Shown here piece after piece: positions 20,858 to 29,885 of a stretch of DNA of 64,000 nucleotides (positions within the stretch are counted from its first letter, which is position 1; each line of letters begins with the position of its first letter). A model generated the notes under the pieces. That model saw nothing but the letters and a program-made list of their open reading frames with translations, ran no database searches and was not told where the DNA came from. The position numbers were made by a program, and so were the translations under genes. Source of the DNA: Ruminococcus sp. Phil11 (lineage in GTDB: Bacteria; Bacillota; Clostridia; Oscillospirales; Ruminococcaceae); the NCBI GenBank assembly GCA_001940925.1, contig MSGZ01000027.1:62001-126000 (forward strand). Reading direction: 5' to 3'.

Positions 20858-23227
20858 ATGAATCAGGAAGACAGAGAGAAAAAGCTGCGTGCTGTCCTGA
20901 ATGCGAAGGACAGCTTCACCGTCGTTCCTGCACCGGCAGGAAAATTCAAGCTGGCAAAACGTCTCGGCAGAAAGCTGACATTCTGGTATGTGCAGCCGTT
21001 CGGCGGCAAGCAGAATATTTTTAACGAGGAGACCGCCGGAATGCTCGCGGCACTCAATGAGAGCGTCAATGCGCTGGAGGCACATTTTTCCGCGCTGACC
21101 GCGATCACCGAGCACCGCCTCACCGAGCTGCGCAAATCGCAGCGGGCGGTCATTGCAAGAAATTACGCGGAGCATAAGGAGCAGCTGCAGAACCTCGCGG
21201 ACCGTATTGACCGCAGCCTGATGATCGCCGCGCCGGAAAGCCGCATGGACGCGGGGCTCGAACCGCTGACCGCCGTTCCGGTGATTGGGACGGAGGCACT
21301 GTTTCAGGAGTTCCGCAATGTGCAGAACGCCGCCAATGCAGAGGGCGAAGAACGCGCACTCGAAAAGCTCGGCGCGGATTACCGCAATCTGCTGGCGGAA
21401 TCCGTCCGCAATCTGACGGCACCCGCACAGTGCAAGCCGATCGCGCTGGTCTGCGCCCGCTTCGGCAGCGGTGCCGGCATGGAGGCGATCCGCAACGAGG
21501 TCTGGGACCTTTACCGCCTGATGCAGCGCGGCAGCCGGTATCCGGTCTGCATTGTTTCTGTGGAGCCGTCCGGCTCGGAGGCTGCGCAGAGCGGCGATGT
21601 ATACTATGTGCCGGAAAATCAGCTTGCCGCATGGCTGCGCGAGCATGACCCTGCCCTGCTGATCTTCTGCGAGAGCACGACTGCGATCATCACGGCGGGC
21701 GAGAACTGTATGCTGCTGCGCAATGCGATTGTGCGCGCCAGCGGACAGAATCCCGCACAGACGCTCGGCGGCAGTGCTATGCAGGAATTCCTGCATCTCT
21801 GTGACGCGGGCGTGCATCACTACTGCACTGCGTCAAAGCACGCTGCGGATGTGCTCGAGGGGCACGGCTTCCGGCGACCGACAGTCATTTATCCGTATGT
21901 CAATACCGAAAAGGCAATGTTCTGCCGCAGGCCGCGTCCGTTTCATCCGGAGCATATCACGGTCGGGTTTGCGTCCTCTCCGATGCAGCCGGAGCAGAAT
22001 GATGCGCGCGGCGTTTCGGTGCTCTGTGAGACAGTGCAGCGGAATCCGGATATCTGCTTCATTGTGCTTTGGCGGGATGACGAAATGAATCCGGTGCCGG
22101 TTGAACTGAAAGCAGCACCGAACTGCGAAATCCGCACCGGAAAATGCGATATGGCGGAGTTTTACAGCGAAATCGACTGTGTGCTGATCCCGTATACCGA
22201 TTACAACTATAACCATGCGTGTCCGCTCTCCGCACTCGAAGCGATGCTGATGAATATTCCGGTCATTGCGACACCGGTTTCCGGCATCTCCGAGCTGATT
22301 GCGGCCTGCGGCATCGGCCTGCTCGCCGAAGGCACCGACGCGGACGCGCTGACCGCCGCACTGAACCTGATTCCCTCGCATTATGCAGCATTTCAGGAGG
22401 CGTGGCGCATTGACAAGCTGCATGAGATTCTCTCCGGGCAGTCGTTCATCCGTTTTGCGGAGGACTGCATTGAGAACGCGGTTCCGGCCGGCGTTGTGAC
22501 GCTCTACGAATGGGACCGGCAGCTCAAGCTGAATCAGCGGCATCTGGTCAAGGGACACGCCGCGCTGAAGGCCTACTATCAGCGGCAGGATGTTGCAGAC
22601 AATTACACCGACGAGCGGTTCTCCGCCTATCCGCAGAACTGCTTTGACCTCATGGAGCGGCAGACCGTCTCCGTGCTGCTGGAGCATTATCTCCGCCGCA
22701 AGCCGGACGCAGAGCTGCTCGATCTTGCAAGCGGCAGCGGCCGGATCCTGCAGGAGCTGCTGCAGTTCGGACACTGTACCGCTGGCGACGCATCCCCGGC
22801 GATGCTCTCCGTGCTCCGCAGCCGGTTTCCGGACGATGCCGTCACGGTCAGGGAGCTTGACCTGCTCTCCGGCGATCCCGGCGGGCAGTTTGACGCGATC
22901 ACAATTTTCCGGTTCATCCGGCATTATGAGTACAGCGTCCGCAGAAAGCTCTGGGCAAGGCTGCACGCCGCTCTGAAACCGGACGGTGTGTTGCTGTTCG
23001 ATGTGCCGAACGTGCGCTTTGAGGTGCCGCACCGTCAGAAGAACGGCTGGGGAAAATATCATATCTACGATATTTTCTGGACGCGTGCCGCGATCGAGCA
23101 GGAGCTCCGCGACAACGGCTTCCGGCTTGCCGCGCTCGTACCGGTCGGGCAGGGGCTTTATCCGATGCCTGCGGAATACCGTGCCGAGCCGATGACATGG
23201 ACGGCGGCGGCGGTGCCGGCGGAGTGA
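20858..23227 (+). CDS. Fusion protein: N-terminal coiled-coil, GT4-like glycosyltransferase, C-terminal SAM methyltransferase
   Basis: Heptad-like N-terminus (NEETAGMLAALNESVNALEAHFSAL...), GT4-like PLSALEAMLMNIPVIATPVSGISELI, methyltransferase motif I AELLDLASGSGRILQELLQFG and post-motif region KPDGVLLFDVPN. Confidence 0.8.
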   Translation: MNQEDREKKLRAVLNAKDSFTVVPAPAGKFKLAKRLGRKLTFWYVQPFGGKQNIFNEETAGMLAALNESVNALEAHFSALTAITEHRLTELRKSQRAVIARNYAEHKEQLQNLADRIDRSLMIAAPESRMDAGLEPLTAVPVIGTEALFQEFRNVQNAANAEGEERALEKLGADYRNLLAESVRNLTAPAQCKPIALVCARFGSGAGMEAIRNEVWDLYRLMQRGSRYPVCIVSVEPSGSEAAQSGDVYYVPENQLAAWLREHDPALLIFCESTTAIITAGENCMLLRNAIVRASGQNPAQTLGGSAMQEFLHLCDAGVHHYCTASKHAADVLEGHGFRRPTVIYPYVNTEKAMFCRRPRPFHPEHITVGFASSPMQPEQNDARGVSVLCETVQRNPDICFIVLWRDDEMNPVPVELKAAPNCEIRTGKCDMAEFYSEIDCVLIPYTDYNYNHACPLSALEAMLMNIPVIATPVSGISELIAACGIGLLAEGTDADALTAALNLIPSHYAAFQEAWRIDKLHEILSGQSFIRFAEDCIENAVPAGVVTLYEWDRQLKLNQRHLVKGHAALKAYYQRQDVADNYTDERFSAYPQNCFDLMERQTVSVLLEHYLRRKPDAELLDLASGSGRILQELLQFGHCTAGDASPAMLSVLRSRFPDDAVTVRELDLLSGDPGGQFDAITIFRFIRHYEYSVRRKLWARLHAALKPDGVLLFDVPNVRFEVPHRQKNGWGKYHIYDIFWTRAAIEQELRDNGFRLAALVPVGQGLYPMPAEYRAEPMTWTAAAVPAE

Positions 23228-23267
23228 ATACAGCATTGCCGGTGTGCCGAAGCCATACAGAGAAGAA

Positions 23268-23301
23268 AACCGCCTGCCCCGTTCATTCGGGACAGGCGGT
23301 T
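23268..23301. terminator. Bidirectional terminator between convergent genes
   Basis: AACCGCCTGCCCCG TTCATT CGGGACAGGCGGTT with flanking A- and T-rich ends. Confidence 0.75.
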
Positions 23302-23302
23302 C

Positions 23303-24481
23303 TTATTCATCATTCATCCGGAAATTCCATTCCTTTGCGGCTTCCAGTTTTGCAAGGAGCTCGTCCTGCGTCAGCAGAGGGACATTTTCAAAGTTTGCTT
23401 CCGCAAACCAGCTCCATGCCTGTTCACCGTATCGCGCTTCATGCCTGCTGCGTACATAAAGCTGAATGATATTTGTCAGCCCGGCGCAGGCCTGCTGTTC
23501 CGGTGTCGGTTCCTGCGGAACATACAGTGCCGCTTGCATTTCCATGTATCTGCCGACTGTGCTTTGACATTTCTTCCGAAGCGCGGTCTTCTCATCGGAT
23601 GTCATTTCATCTTTTCTTTCCGCGTGCTCCAAAGCATAATGCCAATCGACTGCAGACAAAAACTCCGCTTCGGTCGGGTGCGCCGGGAGTCCGAGTGCTT
23701 CCCAGTCGATCCGGGTATCTTCCCACGGCTTCACCTCTTTCTGTTTGATATAATCGTCATAATATGCCTGCTGACCGAGATAATCCCGGACATTCAGAAC
23801 CGCCGGAACATCATACTGATAGATCAGCTTTGCAGTTTGCTGAAACGCATTGTATTCCGCTTCTCCCAGAGGACTGCGGCAATCATCCGCGATCAGATCA
23901 CACTGCCGCAGCTGCGCATCCGTCAGCGGCAGCTCATCGGCTACGCCGTCAAGCTCTGCGGAGAAAATCAGTTCTGCCCACAGGCGGTCTGCATGTGTGA
24001 ATCTGCCGTCCAGATCAAGATCACCGGTGATCTCCGGCACTGTGATGCGCTCCGGTTCGGCCTTCCCTGTATCCGCGGTCACGGATTCTGTTTCAGCAGG
24101 AATCCATACGGTTTCTGCGGCAGTCTCCGCAGGGACTTCTTCTGCGGACTGCACGGAAGTATCCGTTTGTCCGGGTATTGCAGTTTCAGCAGAAACGGCA
24201 GTCGTTTGCTGTACCGTGACAGGTACAGAATCAGCGGCCGATGCTGTTTCCTGCATAACAGCTTCCGGAATGCTGCTCTGTTGTGTCATGCCGTCATCCT
24301 TCAACAGATATCCCATGCCGGATACTGCCGCGATGCAGGCCGCAGCTGCTGCACAGGAGACAATACGCGGCATCAGGACAGATGCGTTATCTGAAGGCGG
24401 TTTTGCGAGCAGCACAGCACAATCCGCGATCATATCCTGCGGCATATCGCTGAGCAGCTCCAGAAAATCGTCTGCGTTCAT
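23303..24481 (-). CDS. Anti-sigma-factor-like single-TM protein with a dockerin-like calcium loop
   Basis: Short N-terminal cytosolic region, one TM segment (IVSCAAAAACIAAVSGMGYLL), Ser/Thr-rich linker, GDLDLDGRFTHAD loop; ATGA overlap with the ECF sigma gene. Confidence 0.65.
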   Translation of the reverse strand: MNADDFLELLSDMPQDMIADCAVLLAKPPSDNASVLMPRIVSCAAAAACIAAVSGMGYLLKDDGMTQQSSIPEAVMQETASAADSVPVTVQQTTAVSAETAIPGQTDTSVQSAEEVPAETAAETVWIPAETESVTADTGKAEPERITVPEITGDLDLDGRFTHADRLWAELIFSAELDGVADELPLTDAQLRQCDLIADDCRSPLGEAEYNAFQQTAKLIYQYDVPAVLNVRDYLGQQAYYDDYIKQKEVKPWEDTRIDWEALGLPAHPTEAEFLSAVDWHYALEHAERKDEMTSDEKTALRKKCQSTVGRYMEMQAALYVPQEPTPEQQACAGLTNIIQLYVRSRHEARYGEQAWSWFAEANFENVPLLTQDELLAKLEAAKEWNFRMNDE

Positions 24482-25038
24482 AGCAATCCCTTCTTTCTGA
24501 AATCTTCCTTGAGCTTTTGCCTTGTCCGCATCAGTGAGAGCTTGACGGCATTCGGCGTCATCCCGAGCTTTCCGGCGATCTCCCTGACCGGCAGTGCTGC
24601 ATAATACCGCAGCATGAAGATCTGTCTTTGCCGCTCTGGAAGGCTGCGCAGAAAAACAGTGACGGCAGCGAGCACCTCCCGGCGCTCTACCTGTGATTCG
24701 GTCCGTTCATCTGAGGGGATGATCTCTGCGATCTCATCAAGGGCTGCTGCATACTGGGTGCCGCCGCGCTTCTGACAGGTCGTCCGGCGCAGACAGTCCA
24801 CCGCCGAACGCCGCACAAGTGCCAGCAAATAGGGACATAAACCTTCCGAGGTGTCCGGCGGAATGCTGTTCCATACGCCGATCAGCATGTCGCTGACGCA
24901 TTCCTCTGCATCCTCACGGCTTCCGAGAATCCGATAGGCTGTCTGAAAGCACAGTCCGCCGTAAGCCTGACGGATCTCCAGCAAAGCTTTTTCATCGCGC
25001 TTCTGCAGCAGCGCAATGATCGCGGCATCATTCACCAC
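24478..25038 (-). CDS. RNA polymerase sigma-70 factor, ECF type
   Basis: AYRILGSREDAEECVSDMLIGVWNSI (region 2) and LPERQRQIFMLRYYAALPVREIAGKLGMTPNAVKLSLMRTRQKLKE (region 4). Confidence 0.93.
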   Translation of the reverse strand: MVNDAAIIALLQKRDEKALLEIRQAYGGLCFQTAYRILGSREDAEECVSDMLIGVWNSIPPDTSEGLCPYLLALVRRSAVDCLRRTTCQKRGGTQYAAALDEIAEIIPSDERTESQVERREVLAAVTVFLRSLPERQRQIFMLRYYAALPVREIAGKLGMTPNAVKLSLMRTRQKLKEDFRKKGLL

Positions 25039-25141
25039 CTCACCCCCTCAGTCATATTATCGCAAAGCGTGAAAAAAGGTTTCCTGCAAAATGTATTATA
25101 ACACAGAAAAATAGAAACTGCACGGTTCCGCTGCTTCCCCA

Positions 25142-25170
25142 TTGCGTTTTTCAACAGGATATGGTATACT
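25142..25170 (+). promoter_or_regulatory. Promoter for the response regulator gene
   Basis: TTGCGT - 17 nt - TATACT. Confidence 0.6.
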
Positions 25171-25208
25171 AAAACAAGATCAGACAAACCATGAACGGAG
25201 GATGCATT

Positions 25209-25871
25209 ATGGCGCATATTCTTGTGATCGACGACGATGCCGATATCGGCAATCTGCTGGAGGAGACGCTGACCGCGCAGGGCTATACCGTTTCGCGGGC
25301 GTATTCCGGTACGGAGGCACTCCTGTGCATCAAGACAAAAAAGCCCGATCTTGTGCTGCTGGATCTGATGCTGCCGGGGCTTTCCGGTGAGCAGCTTCTC
25401 CCGCAGATCAAGGGGATTCCGGTCATCATTGTCAGCGCGAAGATCGACACGGACAACAAGGTCGCGCTGCTGCTGGGCGGTGCCGCGGACTACATCACCA
25501 AGCCGTTCCATACGAAAGAACTGCTTGCGCGGGTCGCGGTACAGCTCAGAAACCGCAGCACGGAGACCGCTGCCGCTTCTTCCTTTGCGGATATCACGCT
25601 CAGTGACGACGCACCGCTTGCGTCGGTCTGCGGCGATGAAGTCCGCCTGACGCGCACAGAGCACGCGATCTTAAAGCTGCTGCTGCGCAATCCGGAGCAG
25701 GTCGTCACAAAATCTGCCGTGCTCGAACAGATCGCTGCCGATACGCCGGACTGCACGGAAACCTCGTTAAAGCAGCATATCAGCAATCTCCGCAGAAAGC
25801 TCCGCGGGGCGGGCAGCATCTGCAGCATTGAGGCAGTCTGGGGCATCGGATTCCGTCTGCATCGGGAATAA
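25209..25871 (+). CDS. Response regulator, OmpR/PhoB family
   Basis: Receiver MAHILVIDDDADIGNLLEE...DLVLLDLMLPGLSG and winged-helix C-terminus TETSLKQHISNLRRKLRG; SD GGAGG 7 nt before ATG 25209. Confidence 0.93.
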   Translation: MAHILVIDDDADIGNLLEETLTAQGYTVSRAYSGTEALLCIKTKKPDLVLLDLMLPGLSGEQLLPQIKGIPVIIVSAKIDTDNKVALLLGGAADYITKPFHTKELLARVAVQLRNRSTETAAASSFADITLSDDAPLASVCGDEVRLTRTEHAILKLLLRNPEQVVTKSAVLEQIAADTPDCTETSLKQHISNLRRKLRGAGSICSIEAVWGIGFRLHRE

Positions 25872-25879
25872 CGCGGAAT

Positions 25880-25936
25880 CTTTACAAAATCTTTACGCTT
25901 TTGCTGACCGTTTTCTTTACACTTCTGTGATATGAT
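25880..25936 (+). promoter_or_regulatory. Candidate response-regulator-controlled promoter of the ABC operon
   Basis: CTTTAC repeats at 25880, 25891 and 25915 followed by -10-like TATGAT at 25931-25936; no good -35. Confidence 0.4.
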
Positions 25937-25960
25937 TGTAACAGAAGGAGGGATACATAT

Positions 25961-26890
25961 ATGGAATATGTACTTACGACAAATGCAGTTACCAAGCGTT
26001 ACGGAAACATGCGGGCTCTGGATGCACTCACCATGCACATCCCGAAGGGTGCTGTCTACGGCTTTGTCGGCCGGAACGGTGCCGGAAAAACCACGACGAT
26101 CCGCGTGATCTGCGGGCTGCAGGAACCGACTGAGGGCGACTATATGCTCTACGGCGTCAGCTCGAAGGAAGCGGCGATTTTCGATGTCAGAAAGCGCATC
26201 GGTGCGGTCGTCGAAAAACCGGCGTTTTACGGCGACCTCTCTGCACGAAGAAATCTCGAAATGCAGTATACGCTGCTGGGTCTGCCCTCGTTCGAGGGCA
26301 TTGACGCACTGCTGAAGCTGGTCGGTCTTGCCGATACCGGCAGAAAAAAGGCGCGGAATTTCTCGCTCGGAATGAAGCAGCGGCTCGGCATTGCAATGGC
26401 TCTGTGCGGCAAGCCGGATTTCCTGATCCTTGACGAACCCGTCAACGGTCTTGATCCGCAGGGCATCATCGAGATTCGTGAGCTGATCCTGCGGCTGAAC
26501 CGTGAGCAGAATATTACAGTGCTGATCTCCAGTCACATTCTGGATGAGCTTTCCCGCCTCGCCACGCATTACGGCTTCATTGACAAGGGGCATCTCGTGC
26601 AGGAGATCAGCGCGGCCGACCTTGAAAAGAAATGCCGCAAGTATCTGCACGCGGTCGTCAATGATACCGCGCTGCTTTCCCGTGCACTGGAACCGACCGG
26701 CACGGACTACGAGATTCTCTCCGAGCAGACCGCAAACCTCTACGGCACGTTCCGGATCACCGAGCTGACGAAGCTCCTGGAGGCGGAGGGCTGCGAGCTG
26801 ATCTCCGTCACGGAGCAGGAGGAAAGCCTCGAAAACTACTTCATCAATCTGGTCGGCGACCCGCAGCCGGAGGGGGGTGCAGCCAAATGA
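25961..26890 (+). CDS. ABC transporter ATP-binding protein (BcrA/lantibiotic-immunity type)
   Basis: GFVGRNGAGKTTTIRVICGL, FSLGMKQRLGIAMAL, LILDEPVNGLDPQGI. Confidence 0.93.
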   Translation: MEYVLTTNAVTKRYGNMRALDALTMHIPKGAVYGFVGRNGAGKTTTIRVICGLQEPTEGDYMLYGVSSKEAAIFDVRKRIGAVVEKPAFYGDLSARRNLEMQYTLLGLPSFEGIDALLKLVGLADTGRKKARNFSLGMKQRLGIAMALCGKPDFLILDEPVNGLDPQGIIEIRELILRLNREQNITVLISSHILDELSRLATHYGFIDKGHLVQEISAADLEKKCRKYLHAVVNDTALLSRALEPTGTDYEILSEQTANLYGTFRITELTKLLEAEGCELISVTEQEESLENYFINLVGDPQPEGGAAK

Positions 26891-27933
26891 GCACACTCCT
26901 CAAGACCGATCTCCGGCGGTACTTCACGCATCCGCTGACTTTAGCCGCGCTGCTGTTCGCCGCATTTCTCGGAACGATTGATGGGGTCCGCATCCGGCAG
27001 GAATACGCCTTTATGATCTTCATGCACACACAGCCGGACATATTTCTGTTTCTGTTACTGCTGTGTGCGCAAGCGGCCGTGCTTGCTGTCGTGATCTCGT
27101 CGCAGTATCAGGACGGCATTTTTCGGCTCAAGGCGATCGCCGGTCATTCCAAAGGCACGGTTTTTTTCAGTACGCTGCTTTCCGGCCTAATCGTTTCCCT
27201 TCTGCTGCCGGCAGCATATTTCCTGCTGTTTTGCCTGACCGCCCATCGCGCACTGAATGCGATCCCGCTGCGAAATACCATTGCCGGCGGCACCATGATC
27301 CTGCTGATCTTCCAGACTGCTGCCGCCCTGACGATCCTGTTCTGTACGCAGATACAGAAGCGCATGGGCGCACTGGTTCTCTGCACAGCCGGAATGTTCG
27401 TGCTGTTTGCGGCAAATCATCTCTGCAATTATGAACTGTATCCGTCGGACAAAATGGTCATTACGCTGGAACTGACAGACGATCCGGATCCGCCTGCGGA
27501 AACGGTCAATACCTACCGCCATGCCGTGCGTTATCTGTATCTGCCTGCGTCCTCGGGCGTACACTGGAACCAAGCAGGGATCCTTGTCGGCAGCGACGGC
27601 GAACCGGTCGATACCGACGGTTCCCCGTTGCAGGAGCAGTATCAGCCGGTGCAGCGCGTCAATCAGAACATCAAGTATATCGGCGGGCCATGGCGGACGT
27701 TTCTGACCGTTGTCGATACCCTCAACCCGCTCCGCCCTCTGAACACGGCCGCCGTACAGTACCGGACAATTGATCCGGAAAAATCAGCCGGCAATATCAA
27801 TGTTGCGTACCGCACGCAGGAACGCGAGATGCTTTATTCGCTGCTCCCGAAGTATCTGCCGGTGCAGCTCAGTGCATTTGCGCTGTACTGCTTCGCCGGC
27901 TGGCTGCTGTTCCGCAGAAAGGAGCTGCGCTGA
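26887..27933 (+). CDS. ABC transporter permease (paralog 1)
   Basis: Multi-TM ORF starting MSTLLKTDLRRYFTHPLTLAALL; 4-nt overlap with the ATPase gene. Confidence 0.85.
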   Translation: MSTLLKTDLRRYFTHPLTLAALLFAAFLGTIDGVRIRQEYAFMIFMHTQPDIFLFLLLLCAQAAVLAVVISSQYQDGIFRLKAIAGHSKGTVFFSTLLSGLIVSLLLPAAYFLLFCLTAHRALNAIPLRNTIAGGTMILLIFQTAAALTILFCTQIQKRMGALVLCTAGMFVLFAANHLCNYELYPSDKMVITLELTDDPDPPAETVNTYRHAVRYLYLPASSGVHWNQAGILVGSDGEPVDTDGSPLQEQYQPVQRVNQNIKYIGGPWRTFLTVVDTLNPLRPLNTAAVQYRTIDPEKSAGNINVAYRTQEREMLYSLLPKYLPVQLSAFALYCFAGWLLFRRKELR

Positions 27934-27934
27934 A

Positions 27935-28963
27935 ATGAAAGCACTTCTGAAAACGAATCTCCGGCGGTATTTCACGTATCCGCTGACCCTTGCCGCACTG
28001 CTCTGTTCGTTCGTTTACGGCTTGCTGAAGGGTGCCGAATCCGCATGGATCGGCAGAGGCATCGCGCTGCATCCGGATGATTTCTGGTTTATGCTGATCC
28101 TGTTTGCGCAGAGTGCCGTGCTGGCGGTCATCGTTACCTCGCAGCATAAGGACGGCATTTTCCGCAATAAGGTCATTGCAGGAAAGTCAAAGGGCAGGAT
28201 CCTGCTTGCGGAGATGCTGGCGGCACTTTTCGTATCCGCCGCACTGCTGCTCGCATTCCTGCTGCCCTTCGGCCTGATCGTATACAAGGCTGTCATTGCG
28301 CTGCCGGTGAAAAATATGCTGACCGCGCTGCTCTCGCTGCTGCTGATTTTCTTTGGCTGCGCGGCACTGACCGTGCTGCTCTGCTCGCAGATGCGCGGAC
28401 GCATCCTTGCACTGATGCTCAGCATGGGCGCGGTGTTCGGTCTCTATGCGCTGAATTATTTTTGCGATGACGCGCTGCATACGCCGGAAAAATATGTCAC
28501 TGAGGTGTCCCTGACGGCTCCCGAAGGCGAAAGCAGCTACGGCTTCAATTCGGACGGCTCGTTCACGATCGAGCTTCCGAAGGATTCCGGCGTACACTGG
28601 AACGAACAGAATATTCTGGTCGGAAAGGACGGAAAGCCGGTCGATTACAGCGGCAATCCGCTGCCGGAATATGCGGAACCGGTACAGAAGGAGCGGCCGA
28701 ATCCGAAGTATATCGGCGGCCCTGCACGCATCGCGCTCAGCGTCGTCGATGCCCTGAATCCGGTCAGGCCGCTGAACGCGGTGATCTCGCAGTTCAATTA
28801 TTCCGATAACCCGGAAGCAGGAGAAATGGAAAAGCAGGAAACCGAACAATACCGCGCACTGATGTACGCGCTGCTCCCGCAGTATCTGCCGTGGCAGCTG
28901 GGGATGCTGGCGGCTCTCACACTGGCCGGCTGGCTGCTGTTCCGGAGAAAGGAGCTGTCATGA
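27935..28963 (+). CDS. ABC transporter permease (paralog 2)
   Basis: MKALLKTNLRRYFTYPLTLAALL, clearly homologous to paralog 1; ATG 27935. Confidence 0.85.
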   Translation: MKALLKTNLRRYFTYPLTLAALLCSFVYGLLKGAESAWIGRGIALHPDDFWFMLILFAQSAVLAVIVTSQHKDGIFRNKVIAGKSKGRILLAEMLAALFVSAALLLAFLLPFGLIVYKAVIALPVKNMLTALLSLLLIFFGCAALTVLLCSQMRGRILALMLSMGAVFGLYALNYFCDDALHTPEKYVTEVSLTAPEGESSYGFNSDGSFTIELPKDSGVHWNEQNILVGKDGKPVDYSGNPLPEYAEPVQKERPNPKYIGGPARIALSVVDALNPVRPLNAVISQFNYSDNPEAGEMEKQETEQYRALMYALLPQYLPWQLGMLAALTLAGWLLFRRKELS

Positions 28964-29865
28964 TGCGGGCACTTCTCCGCGCGGGACTCCGGCGCGATCT
29001 GCGCAGCGGTTACACATGGCTCGCTCTGCTCATCAGTTTGCTCTGCGGATTGATCACGATTCCGGTGTTCTGGCGGTTTGATCCCGAACGCGGTATGCGG
29101 TTTTATCTGGACAGCGAGGTGCTGGTTTTCGCTCTGATCTTCGGGCTTGCAGTTTCTGCGGCACTCCGGATGCTGCGCGGTGCGCTCGAACACGAAAGCG
29201 GCATGAGCCGGAATAAGCTGATCGGCGGTGCCTCAAAGGGTGAACTGCTGCTGACGGAAATGATCATCGCGGCGGGCACCGCACTGGTACAGTGCATCCT
29301 GACCGTCTGTCCGGTGCTTTATGCCGCGCTGCTCTATGTGCAGTATTTCACGCCGAAGAAAGCGGCACAGCTCTTTCTGCTGTTTCTGGTGTGCTACCTG
29401 TTTTTCGCCGTGCTGATGACGCTGATCTGGTACTATGCGCGTTCGTCTGCGGCGATCGTCGTGACCGGCTGCGTGCTGTTCGCCGTGACCGGCATGGGCG
29501 GCCTGATGCTGACTGCCAAGCTGCAGCAGCCGCAGTATTCCATCGAGGACTTCGAGGTCGTCCGGAATGAACAGGGCGAGGTCGTCAGTCACCGGGAGAA
29601 GCGCGTCCGCAATCCGCAGGCACTGCACGGGCCGCTCCGGACGGTCTGCGAAGCGCTCGACACGGTCAACCCGGTCATGGCGGCGTTCCATGCGTATATC
29701 CAGATCGAGGAAAGCGATCTTTATGAAGATATCTCGGATAAAGATGCGCAAGGCCGCACCGCGGAACGGCACACACTGTATTACTGCCCGGCTGCGCTGT
29801 CCGGCCTGACTTTGCTGCTGTTCGCGGGCGGACTGCTGTTCGCGCCGAACAAAAACTTCAACTGA
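28960..29865 (+). CDS. ABC transporter permease (paralog 3)
   Basis: MMRALLRAGLRRDLRSGYTWLALLISLLCGL; ATG 28960 overlaps the previous stop. Confidence 0.82.
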   Translation: MMRALLRAGLRRDLRSGYTWLALLISLLCGLITIPVFWRFDPERGMRFYLDSEVLVFALIFGLAVSAALRMLRGALEHESGMSRNKLIGGASKGELLLTEMIIAAGTALVQCILTVCPVLYAALLYVQYFTPKKAAQLFLLFLVCYLFFAVLMTLIWYYARSSAAIVVTGCVLFAVTGMGGLMLTAKLQQPQYSIEDFEVVRNEQGEVVSHREKRVRNPQALHGPLRTVCEALDTVNPVMAAFHAYIQIEESDLYEDISDKDAQGRTAERHTLYYCPAALSGLTLLLFAGGLLFAPNKNFN

Positions 29866-29885
29866 TACGGAAAGGCGGTGCAGGA

